A stretch of 64,000 nt of DNA from Solirubrobacter deserti. Its GTDB lineage: Bacteria > Actinomycetota > Thermoleophilia > Solirubrobacterales > Solirubrobacteraceae. How positions within the stretch are numbered: position 1 is the first letter of the stretch; each line of letters opens with the position of its first letter. Below, in pieces: positions 1-7,436 of this stretch. The DNA is taken from contig NZ_QPKJ02000003.1 in assembly GCF_003344625.1 (NCBI RefSeq), forward strand, positions 744,001 to 808,000, read 5' to 3'. The position numbers and the translations under genes were made by a program. Below the pieces are notes generated by a model. It worked only from the letters and a program-made list of their open reading frames with translations, was not told where the DNA came from and made no database searches.

Positions 1-821
1 GGCACGCGCCACGCGGCGATCGCGAACGCGAGCAGCGCGCCCGGCACGAGCGCGTAGCTGGTGGCCTTCACCCAGCACGCGAGTCCCACGACCGCCATGA
101 ACGCGACGCCGGAGCGGACGGTGAGGCCGCGCCGGAGCATCCGCACCCCCAGCCACAGCGCGACGGTCCAGAGCGCGAACAGCAGGCCGTCGGGCGTCAC
201 CGACGCGCTGATGAACGTCGGCATGGGCGCGAGCGCCGGCAGCGCGGCGGCGGCGAGCTGGAACAGCGGCCGCCGCCCGAAGACCTCGCCCGCGAGCGCC
301 CACGTGGCGGCCACGGTCACCAGCAGCCACACGACGCCCACGATCCGCATCCACACCAGCCGGTCGAACACGCCGCCGCCCCCGGCCGCGGCGTACGGCG
401 CGGCGTAGAGCAGGTAGGCCAGCGGCGGGTTCGAGCGCGCGGCGTTCTGGCCGCCGCCGTCCGAGCGTTGCGCGTCCGGCAGCTCGCGCTCGGCCTCGCG
501 CCAGCGCTCGAAGGCGGTGCGGCTCCATTCGGGCCGGGTGACCAGCGAAGCGGCGGTCTGGTCGGCGTTGACAGCGTCCGCCGCGCGGCTCTGCTCGGTC
601 GCGAACAGCGGCCGGTCCGGCTCGCCGGGCAGCCCGGGACCGTCCACGAGCGACTGCACGTAGCCGTAGTGCGAGTTCTCGTCGGGCGCCTGCCACCCGG
701 GCAGGATCAGCGCCCAGGCGACGCCCAGGATCGCCGTCGCGGCGAGCAGTGCGGCCAGCGCCCCCGGCACGCGCCGGCGCCGGGACGGGCTCGGATCCGT
801 CTGCGTGATCGACTCAGACAC
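1..821 (-). CDS. DUF2142-family polytopic membrane protein (3' end outside window)
   Basis: The protein starts at GTG 821, inside the 3' end of the upstream glycosyltransferase gene (8-nt overlap), and runs off the left edge of the window, so only about 273 residues are visible. A short basic N terminus is followed by a first membrane helix, then an extracytoplasmic loop with a WQAPDEN motif and further hydrophobic segments. It is clearly a paralogue of the complete protein at 6060-7436, with which it shares APDE, RPEWS, RSxxPP and SVxPDG-type blocks. DUF2142 proteins are predicted GT-C-like membrane glycosyltransferases or polymer-modifying enzymes; no substrate can be assigned. It is the last visible gene of a minus-strand operon with two GT2 enzymes and a DUF2304 protein, which supports a role in cell-surface glycan assembly. 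Confidence 0.8.
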   Translation of the reverse strand, partial: MSESITQTDPSPSRRRRVPGALAALLAATAILGVAWALILPGWQAPDENSHYGYVQSLVDGPGLPGEPDRPLFATEQSRAADAVNADQTAASLVTRPEWSRTAFERWREAERELPDAQRSDGGGQNAARSNPPLAYLLYAAPYAAAGGGGVFDRLVWMRIVGVVWLLVTVAATWALAGEVFGRRPLFQLAAAALPALAPMPTFISASVTPDGLLFALWTVALWLGVRMLRRGLTVRSGVAFMAVVGLACWVKATSYALVPGALLAFAIAAWRV

Positions 822-1842
822 GCACGAGCCTTCGCACGAGTCCCCAGTACGCGGCCTGCAGCGTGCGGACCGGCGCCAGCTCGGCCACCGGGCCGAGGAA
901 GGGGGAGTCCAGGGTGGCGCTCAGGCCGCCGGCGAACACGCGCACCGGCACGCGGCGCTGCGCCTGCACGCGGCGCCGCCGCCGCAGCGCCCACGGCAGC
1001 GACCGCAGCACAGCGGCCTGTGCGCGCAGCTTCTCGCGCAGCCAGCCGCCGCGCGCCGCCACCACGAGCAGCGCGAGCTCCGCGCCGAGCAGCGCCGGCA
1101 GCAGCGGGACCAGCAGCCGCGTGGGATACGCGCCGAGCACCGTCCACCAGCGGTTGCGCTCGAGCAGGAACCACTTGTAGGCGCCCTTGTCGAAGTCGTA
1201 CGCGTGCTCCACGCGCGCCGCGGGTGCGATGCCGACGCCCCAGCCCGCCAGCCGGAGCCGCAGCGAGAGATCCAGGTCCTCGCTGTACATGAAGTACTCC
1301 GGATCGAACCCGCCGACCGCCTCCCAGGCCTCACGACGCACGGCGAGCGCCGCCCCGGACGCGAACGAGACGTCGCGCAGCGCTTCGCCGGCCGCGGCGA
1401 CCGGCGCGCCGACCTGGCCGGCCCAGCCCATCCCGAGCCAGTGCGTCACGCCACCGGAGGTGTTGACCTGCTCGCCGCCCTCGAGCGTGACGAGCGCCTG
1501 CCACGCGCCCCAGTCCGGCCGCTCGGCCGCGGCGGCGCGCAGAGCCGCGAGCGCGCCGGGCGCGGGCACGCAGTCCGGGTTCAGGAAGAACAGCAGCGGC
1601 GCCGAGGTGGCGCCCGCGCCGGCCTGGCAGCCGCCCGCGAACCCGACGTTGCGCTCGAGCTCGAGCACGGTCGCCCCGGCCGCGCGCGCGACGGCGCCGC
1701 TGGCGTCCGACGACGCGTTGTCGACGACGACGAGCTCGTCCCCGGGCTCGAGCTGGGCGCGCAACGCGGCCAGCGTGCCCGGCAGCTCGGCCGACGACTC
1801 GTAGGCGACGATCACGGTCGCCACTGCGGGCGCGTGCGCCAC
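814..1842 (-). CDS. GT2 family glycosyltransferase, rhamnosyltransferase-like
   Basis: A 342-residue GT-A fold enzyme. The N terminus ATVIVAYES is followed by VVVDNASSD (nucleotide-sugar binding), FFLNPDC (the DXD-equivalent region) and YSEDLDLSLRL, the ED motif of the acceptor and base region typical of the WcaA/rhamnosyltransferase branch of GT2. A hydrophobic stretch near the C terminus may anchor it to the membrane. The open frame extends further upstream, but that part overlaps the DUF2304 gene and is GC-rich shadow. GTG 1842, just downstream of the DUF2304 stop at 1848, with a weak GAGG upstream, is the most sensible start. The donor sugar is unknown. It probably adds a sugar to the surface glycan made by this region. 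Confidence 0.82.
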   Translation of the reverse strand: MAHAPAVATVIVAYESSAELPGTLAALRAQLEPGDELVVVDNASSDASGAVARAAGATVLELERNVGFAGGCQAGAGATSAPLLFFLNPDCVPAPGALAALRAAAAERPDWGAWQALVTLEGGEQVNTSGGVTHWLGMGWAGQVGAPVAAAGEALRDVSFASGAALAVRREAWEAVGGFDPEYFMYSEDLDLSLRLRLAGWGVGIAPAARVEHAYDFDKGAYKWFLLERNRWWTVLGAYPTRLLVPLLPALLGAELALLVVAARGGWLREKLRAQAAVLRSLPWALRRRRRVQAQRRVPVRVFAGGLSATLDSPFLGPVAELAPVRTLQAAYWGLVRRLVRV

Positions 1843-1847
1843 GCGCC

Positions 1848-2234
1848 TCAGGACCGACGGCCGGCCGGCTCGAGCTCGGGAGCGGCTTCCGTGTTCAACT
1901 CGTCGACGCGTTGCTGCAGCAGCCCGACGCGCTGGGCCAGCAGCTTGTTCTCGTCGGCCAGCCGGGAGATCGCCAGCGAGAAGTGGAGCAACAGCAGCAG
2001 GACGAACCCGAACGCGATCACGAACAGCGCAGACGGCGCGTACGCGATGCCGATCAGCTGGGCGAGTTCCTCGAGCGCGCCGCGCCAGATGGACAGGCCG
2101 AGCATGATCGCGGCCGACAGCATCCACAGCAGCGCGTAGCGCTCCATCAGCCGCCGCCGCCGGACGAGCTCGAACACCACCGCGAACTGCAGCGCGGTGG
2201 CGAAGATGGCGACGATCTGGATCCGGTTGTCCAT
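1848..2234 (-). CDS. DUF2304-family small membrane protein
   Basis: A 128-residue protein with three hydrophobic segments (about residues 5-20, 34-50 and 66-85) and a C-terminal heptad-like stretch (LADENKLLAQRVGLLQQRVDEL) that should form a coiled coil. This is the DUF2304 architecture. Such proteins recur next to DPM1-like GT2 genes, and here its ATG overlaps the stop of that GT2 gene by one base (TGATG), indicating translational coupling. The function of the family is not established. A role as membrane partner of the polyprenyl-phosphate glycosyltransferase is inferred from context only. Confidence 0.75.
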   Translation of the reverse strand: MDNRIQIVAIFATALQFAVVFELVRRRRLMERYALLWMLSAAIMLGLSIWRGALEELAQLIGIAYAPSALFVIAFGFVLLLLLHFSLAISRLADENKLLAQRVGLLQQRVDELNTEAAPELEPAGRRS

Positions 2235-2992
2235 CAGAGCGTCTGCTGGGCGGCGACCGGCGCCGGATCGCCGGCCTCGACCACCGGCCGGGCCCGCAGC
2301 AGGCCGACGAAGATCGCGAGCAGCACCTTGACCATGTAGTAGATCGAGCGGCTGGCGTTGATCGACGAGACCCCGGTCGTGCGCGGACGCATCCGGACCG
2401 GCACCTCCGCGCCCTTGAGCTTGTGGAAGTGCAGCAGCAGCACCGCTTCGACCTCGGGGTAGTCGTGCGGGTAGTCGCGGGCGAACAGCTCGATGCCGCG
2501 GCGGCGCACCATCCGAAAGCCCGAGGTGGGGTCGGTCACGCGGCGGCCGACGATGGTCGACAGCACGCGGGCGAAGAAGCGGATGCCCAGGCGGCGCGTG
2601 GCCGACGACCGGTAGCCCAGCTCCTCCTCACCGTCGATGAAGCGCGAGCCCGTGACCAGGCCGAGCTCCGGGTGCGTGTGCAGGTAGGCGAGCAGGTCGC
2701 CGATGTTGCGCGCGTCGTGCTGGCCGTCGCCGTCCACCTGCACGGCGACGTCGTAGTCGCGCTCCAGCGCGTACTTGTAGCCGGCCTGCACCGCCCCGCC
2801 GATGCCGAGGTTGAACGGCAGCACCAGGACGCTCGCGCCGGCGGCCCGGGCGAGGGCGGCCGTGTCGTCCGTCGAGCCGTCGTCGACCACCAGCACGTCG
2901 AAGTCAGGTGCGTGCTCCCGGATGTCGAGCACCGTGGCGCCGATGGCGCCCTGCTCGTTGTAGGCGGGAACGATGGCCAGGTTGCGGGGCAT
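2234..2992 (-). CDS. GT2 glycosyltransferase, dolichyl-phosphate-mannose-synthase-like
   Basis: A 252-residue enzyme whose N terminus (NLAIVPAYNEQGAIG), VLVVDDGSTDDT, VQVDGDGQHD (the DXD metal site) and TSGFRMVRR motifs match the DPM1/polyprenyl-phosphate glycosyltransferase branch of GT2. It would move a sugar from a nucleotide donor to polyprenyl phosphate on the cytoplasmic face, supplying GT-C enzymes that use lipid-linked sugars outside the membrane. The frame is open back to 3046, but ATG 2992 matches the conserved family start. It heads a minus-strand operon with DUF2304, GT2 and DUF2142 genes. A -10-like TAGCCT at 3047-3052 would give a leader of roughly 50 nt. Confidence 0.85.
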   Translation of the reverse strand: MPRNLAIVPAYNEQGAIGATVLDIREHAPDFDVLVVDDGSTDDTAALARAAGASVLVLPFNLGIGGAVQAGYKYALERDYDVAVQVDGDGQHDARNIGDLLAYLHTHPELGLVTGSRFIDGEEELGYRSSATRRLGIRFFARVLSTIVGRRVTDPTSGFRMVRRRGIELFARDYPHDYPEVEAVLLLHFHKLKGAEVPVRMRPRTTGVSSINASRSIYYMVKVLLAIFVGLLRARPVVEAGDPAPVAAQQTL

Positions 2993-3046
2993 TGAGCGTT
3001 GGAACGGCCGGCACGGGAGAGAGTTGCGGGCGTGCGGCCGTGCCAC

Positions 3047-3052
3047 AGGCTA
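3047..3052 (-). promoter_or_regulatory. Candidate -10 element of the GT2/DUF2304 operon
   Basis: On the minus strand the hexamer reads TAGCCT, matching TANNNT. It lies about 55 nt upstream of ATG 2992, so this operon would have a short leader, unlike most promoters in the window. No convincing -35 box is seen. Confidence 0.35.
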
Positions 3053-3086
3053 GCGAGACGCCCGGTCGGCGCCCGGAGGCCGCCGC

Positions 3087-3092
3087 TAACGT
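3087..3092 (+). promoter_or_regulatory. -10 element, leaderless start of the gene at 3102
   Basis: TAACGT lies 9 nt upstream of ATG 3102, placing the predicted transcription start at or next to the A of the start codon. No Shine-Dalgarno sequence is present. This is one of many identically arranged starts in the window. Confidence 0.5.
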
Positions 3093-3101
3093 GGCTCGCC
3101 C

Positions 3102-5495
3102 ATGACGACCTTCACCAGCTGGGTGATCGCGCCGATCATCCTGCTTCTGATGGCCGGCGCCGTCGGCCTGCTCGCTGAGCGCGTGGCACGCACCGAGCTT
3201 CCCGACGGCGTGCTCGTCGGCCTCGGCGCGTGGATCCTCGTGCTGGTCGTGCTACCCGTCTTTCTGCTCGGCCTACCGGGCTCCGTCGCCGCCGCCGTCG
3301 CGCTCGTGCTGGTCGCGCTGGGGCTGTGGTTCGGGCGCCGCGGCTGGCTGCGTCCGGTGCGGACACCCGCCGCGCTCGCCGGGCTGCTCGCGTACGTGCT
3401 CTATCTCGCCCCGGTGCTGGCCACCGGGCACTGGACGTGGGCGGGGTACAACTTCGTCAACGACCCGGCGCTCAACTGGCTGATGGTCGACCGGCTGATC
3501 GACACGGGCGACTCGCTGAGCTCCGCGCCGCCGTCGACCGCGGTCTCGGTCGTCAACGGCACGCTGAACGTGTCGTATCCGCTCGGCATCCACGGGCTGC
3601 TGGCGACGCTGAACTGGATCTTGCCGGTCGCGCTGCCCGCGCTCTACCAGCCGTTCATCGCCTTTCTGGCCGGCGTCACGGCGATGGCCTTCACCGAGCT
3701 CGCGCGGGCGCGCCGGCTGCCCGCCTGGGCGGCGATCGCCGCCGCCGTGCTCGCGGTCGGCTCCGGGCTCGCGTACAACTACGCGCTGCACGGCGGCTTC
3801 AAGGAGGCGGCGGTGGTCGGCTGTCTGGTCACCGCGGCCGCGATCGGGCGCGTCGCGTTGGACGACCGGCTCGCCCCCGGTCCGGTCGCGCTCGCGGCAC
3901 TGCCGCTGGCCGCCGCGATCGCGATCATCTCCACGGCGGCCGCGGCCTACGCGGCCGTGTTCGCGGGCGTGCTGCTCGTCGCGGCGCTGGGCGCGGAGCG
4001 CGGCCCCCGCGTCTCGCCGCGCGCGATCGTGCTCGCCGCGGCGGTCGCGGGCGCCGTGTTCCTGGTCGCCATCGCGCCGTTCCTGCAGGACACGATCGCG
4101 TTCGGGCAGACGGCCAGCGACCAGTTCGGGGCCGCGACCGACGACTCCACCGCGGTGCTCGGCTACCTCGTGCGTCCGCTGCCGCTCTATCAGGCGCTCG
4201 GCGTGTGGCTGCGCGACGACTACCGGTACCCGCTCGAGCCCGGGACGCCGTTCGAGGTGCTCACGATCGCGGCGCTGATCGTCGCGGGCCTGCTGGTGGT
4301 CGCCGGCGTCTTCAGCGAGCTGCGCGAGCGCCGCTGGGCGGCGCTGCTCGTGCTCGTCCCGGCGGTTGCGGTGGCGCTGGTGGCCGAGCCGCGGCTGTCC
4401 CCGTACGGGCACGCGAAGCTGCTCGTCGTGCTCTCGCCGATGGCGGTCTTCACCGCCGCGCTCGGCGTGTGGTGGCTGCTGGGCAAGGTGCGTGTGGCCG
4501 GCGTGCTCGCCGGGCTCGTGCTCGTCGCCGGCCTGTTGGGCTCCGACGCGCTCGCCTACCGCACCACCCAGCTCGCGCCGACGGACCGCTTCACGGCGCT
4601 CGAGGACGCCGTCGAGCACACCGGCGGCGGGCGCTGGTTGTCGCTGGAGTGGGAGGAGTACGCCAAGTACTTCGGGCGCGACATCCAGCTCAACGTCGGG
4701 CCGGAGGCCTACTCACCCGAGCCCGTCGCGTTGACCCGGCCGGAGCCGATCTTCGGGCGCAGCTTCGACTCCGACCAGCTGAAGCCCGCCTACGTGGAGT
4801 CCTGGGACGGGCTGCTGCTGCGGCGCGGCCCGGAGACGTCGCGCCCGCCGAGCAACTTCTCGCGCGTGTACGGCAACGCGTACTACGAGCTGTGGCGCAA
4901 GGACGCGGACGCTCCGCGGCCGCTGGAGCACCTGTCGCTCGGCACGGACCAGCAGCAGGCGGCGCGCCCCTCCTGCGCGGCGGTGCGCTCGCTCGCGGAC
5001 CGCCTCGGCCCCGCGCAGCGGTTGGTCGCCGCCCCGGCGCGCACGTCCGCCGAGCTCGACCCGCTCGAAGTCGGCGTCCCGATCGGCTGGGACATCACCG
5101 CCGAGGCGGACGACGTGCTCATCCCGGGCGGCCAGGGCCGGATCGAAGGGCCGGTCGACTTCGCTCGCGGCGGTCGCTACCGCGTGTGGGTGCGTGGCGG
5201 AGCGGAGCGGCCGCTCACCGTGCACCTCGACGGCAAGCTGATCGGGTCGGCGAGCGGCGTCAACACCGCGGGCAGCTGGTTGGGCGTCGGTGAGATCGAG
5301 GTCGACGCCGGGTCGCACGTCGTGCGGCTGTTCCGCCCGGGCGGGTCGCTGCGGCCCGGGGACTCACGGCCAGGGGTCGTCGGGCGCGTGGTCTTCGAGC
5401 TCGTCGCGGCCGAGGCGCTCGTGACCGTCGCGCCTCAGGACGTCTCGTCGCTGTGCTCGGGCGAGTGGGACTGGGTCGAGCGCGTGGCCGCGTAG
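3102..5495 (+). CDS. Large polytopic membrane protein, GT-C-like, with C-terminal beta-sandwich region
   Basis: A 797-residue protein. Residues 1 to about 480 carry many hydrophobic segments in the pattern of GT-C glycosyltransferases or actinobacterial arabinosyl/mannosyltransferase-like proteins. The remainder is soluble and presumably extracytoplasmic, ending in a region rich in short beta motifs (RGGRYRVWVRGGAERPL, LTVHLDGKLIG) that resembles a carbohydrate-binding fold. The start ATG has a TANNNT box 9 nt upstream and no ribosome binding site, so it is probably translated from a leaderless mRNA. The 3' end overlaps the convergent gene at 5435-6067 by 61 bp. The acceptor and donor are unknown; GT-C is inferred from topology and context, not from a diagnostic motif. 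Confidence 0.65.
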   Translation: MTTFTSWVIAPIILLLMAGAVGLLAERVARTELPDGVLVGLGAWILVLVVLPVFLLGLPGSVAAAVALVLVALGLWFGRRGWLRPVRTPAALAGLLAYVLYLAPVLATGHWTWAGYNFVNDPALNWLMVDRLIDTGDSLSSAPPSTAVSVVNGTLNVSYPLGIHGLLATLNWILPVALPALYQPFIAFLAGVTAMAFTELARARRLPAWAAIAAAVLAVGSGLAYNYALHGGFKEAAVVGCLVTAAAIGRVALDDRLAPGPVALAALPLAAAIAIISTAAAAYAAVFAGVLLVAALGAERGPRVSPRAIVLAAAVAGAVFLVAIAPFLQDTIAFGQTASDQFGAATDDSTAVLGYLVRPLPLYQALGVWLRDDYRYPLEPGTPFEVLTIAALIVAGLLVVAGVFSELRERRWAALLVLVPAVAVALVAEPRLSPYGHAKLLVVLSPMAVFTAALGVWWLLGKVRVAGVLAGLVLVAGLLGSDALAYRTTQLAPTDRFTALEDAVEHTGGGRWLSLEWEEYAKYFGRDIQLNVGPEAYSPEPVALTRPEPIFGRSFDSDQLKPAYVESWDGLLLRRGPETSRPPSNFSRVYGNAYYELWRKDADAPRPLEHLSLGTDQQQAARPSCAAVRSLADRLGPAQRLVAAPARTSAELDPLEVGVPIGWDITAEADDVLIPGGQGRIEGPVDFARGGRYRVWVRGGAERPLTVHLDGKLIGSASGVNTAGSWLGVGEIEVDAGSHVVRLFRPGGSLRPGDSRPGVVGRVVFELVAAEALVTVAPQDVSSLCSGEWDWVERVAA

Positions 5496-6067
5496 GCCAG
5501 CAGCGCCGGCACGCCGGCCAGCAGCGCGAGCCCGAGCAGGGCGTACAGCCACGGCCCGCCCGCGTTGAATACCGCGGCGCGCGCGGAGACCCGCGGCAGC
5601 GCGGCGATCAGGCGGGTGCTGTGCGAGCGCTCGAGCCGCAGCGCCAGGTCATAGATCACGTCCGTCCCGTCCAGGGTCGTGGCGAACGAGGACGCGGTGG
5701 CGGGCGCGCCCCACAGCGATCCCTCGCCCTCCACGCAGACCCGCACCGGCCGCGGCGAGGCCACGGCCCCGACCGGCGCGATCAGGTCGCCGCCCGCCGC
5801 CCGCGTGCTGCCCCGGCCGAGCACGGCGTCGCGGTCGTCGCGCACCGTGATCGTGAGCGCGCCCGTGGCGCGCAGCGACACGCGCTCGACGCGCGCGCCC
5901 TCCGGGAGGTCGATCGGACCCTGGCAGAGCTGCTGACCTGGTCGCAGGTCGACCACGCGCAGTTGCGGTGGCGCGCCCGCGACGTACTCGAGCCGCGTCT
6001 GGCGCAGCAGCGACGCCAGTGCCACGGCCACGCCGACCACGAACAGGATCGCGAACGTCCTACGCAT
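5435..6067 (-). CDS. Membrane-anchored protein of unknown family
   Basis: 210 residues with one N-terminal hydrophobic segment (FAILFVVGVAVALASLL) and one near the C terminus (WLYALLGLALLAGVPALLAYAA), so the central region (about residues 25-165), made of beta-strand-like segments, should be extracytoplasmic. I do not recognise the family. Its ATG overlaps the end of the DUF2142 gene by 8 nt (ATGCGTAG), marking it as the last gene of the Wzm/Wzt operon. The 3' end overlaps the convergent gene ending at 5495 by 61 bp. It may assist the neighbouring DUF2142 protein; this is inference from coupling only. Confidence 0.6.
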   Translation of the reverse strand: MRRTFAILFVVGVAVALASLLRQTRLEYVAGAPPQLRVVDLRPGQQLCQGPIDLPEGARVERVSLRATGALTITVRDDRDAVLGRGSTRAAGGDLIAPVGAVASPRPVRVCVEGEGSLWGAPATASSFATTLDGTDVIYDLALRLERSHSTRLIAALPRVSARAAVFNAGGPWLYALLGLALLAGVPALLAYAATRSTQSHSPEHSDETS

Positions 6068-7436
6068 AGAAGCGGTCCAGGAGGAGGCCGATCGAGGCGA
6101 CGTGCACCGCGAACAGGAACGCCAGGCCGGCGGTGAGTGCGGTCGAGCGGCGCACCGCGGGCACGAGCGTCAGCGCCCCGGCGGCGGCGGCGCCCATCAG
6201 CGCCCCCACCGGCAGCAGGTAGCGGCCCTGCATGAACGGCTGCTCGCTCAGGCTCAGGCGGTAGTCCGTCCAGTGCAGCCCGCCCAGCAGCGCGAGCACG
6301 GCGAGCGCCACGAACGCCGCCGTCCACGGGTCGACACGGGAGCGCGTCCGCCACAGCGCGAAGCCGGCGCCGCCGAGCACGAGCAGGACTGCGGCGGCCG
6401 CGAGGAGGTAGAGCCCGCGGTCGAACCGGACCTCCAGCCACCCGAACGCGGCCCAGCTGCCGACGAGGAAGGTGTCGAACGGCGGGTAGTCGTCCAGCGA
6501 CCGAGGGACGTAGAAGTCCCACAGGTAGGAGCCGAACCCACGGACGCCGGGGCGCGTGCCGGTCGCGCTGACGACGATGTCGCCACCCACCGCGCGCCCC
6601 ACCAGCGCAGCGAGCGCGACCCACACCGCGATGGCCGCCACGGCCGCGCCCGCGACGGGGAGCCGGCGCGACGAGCGCCACAACCCGACCCCGAGCACGA
6701 GCGCCGCGGGCGCGAGCAACGCGTAGCTCGTCGCCTTCGTCAGGCAGGCCGCGCCGACGAGCGCGACCAGGACGAACGCCCGCGCCGGCGTGAGGCCGGT
6801 ACGCAGCGCCTTGACCCCGAGCCACAGCACCAGCGACCAGAGCGCGTACATCATCCCGTCCGGGCTCACCGACCCGGAGACGAACGCGAACATCGGCAGC
6901 AGCGCCGGCACCGCCGCCGCGGCGACCTGCAGCTCGCGGCGACGGCCGAACAGCTCCCCGGCGAGCAGCCACGCGCCGAGCACGGTCACCGGCAGCCACA
7001 GCGCGGAGAAGATGCGGGCAGCGGTCAGCCGGTCGAAGAAGTCGCCGCCCGCGAGCCGGTAGCCGATCGCCTCCCACGCGTAGGACGCGGGCGGGTAGCC
7101 GGCCGCGGAGTGCGGGCCGCCGCCGTCGTCGCGCGGCTCGCGCGCATGTCCGTCCTGCCACACGCGCAGCCGCCGCTCGCTCCACTCGGGGCGCATGAAC
7201 GGCTGCGCCATCACATAGTCCGAGCCGGCCGCCTGCGCGGCGTGGATGTGCTCGCTGGAGTAGATCGGCTTCCCGGGGTCGCCGGGGAGATCGCCCGTCT
7301 CGGCGAAGAACTGCGTGTACGCGAAGTGCGACTGCTCGTCCGGCGCCTGGAACGCGGGGGTGAACGCCGCCCACGTGACCGCCAGCAGCAGGGCGGTCGT
7401 CATCAGGGCGGCAAGCGGCGCCGGGACGCGGCGCAT
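6060..7436 (-). CDS. DUF2142-family polytopic membrane protein
   Basis: 458 residues. ATG 7436 overlaps the stop of the upstream glycosyltransferase by one base (TGATG). The long frame extending upstream to 9065 is a shadow of that gene. The first helix (ALMTTALLLAVTWAAF) is followed by QAPDEQSHFAYTQ and a large loop, then many hydrophobic segments and SVSPDGMMYALW, all shared with the truncated paralogue at 1-821. DUF2142 is a predicted membrane glycosyltransferase-like family. The position inside an ABC-transporter-dependent glycan operon suggests it modifies or extends the exported polymer outside the membrane. Donor and acceptor cannot be named. Confidence 0.8.
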   Translation of the reverse strand: MRRVPAPLAALMTTALLLAVTWAAFTPAFQAPDEQSHFAYTQFFAETGDLPGDPGKPIYSSEHIHAAQAAGSDYVMAQPFMRPEWSERRLRVWQDGHAREPRDDGGGPHSAAGYPPASYAWEAIGYRLAGGDFFDRLTAARIFSALWLPVTVLGAWLLAGELFGRRRELQVAAAAVPALLPMFAFVSGSVSPDGMMYALWSLVLWLGVKALRTGLTPARAFVLVALVGAACLTKATSYALLAPAALVLGVGLWRSSRRLPVAGAAVAAIAVWVALAALVGRAVGGDIVVSATGTRPGVRGFGSYLWDFYVPRSLDDYPPFDTFLVGSWAAFGWLEVRFDRGLYLLAAAAVLLVLGGAGFALWRTRSRVDPWTAAFVALAVLALLGGLHWTDYRLSLSEQPFMQGRYLLPVGALMGAAAAGALTLVPAVRRSTALTAGLAFLFAVHVASIGLLLDRFYA

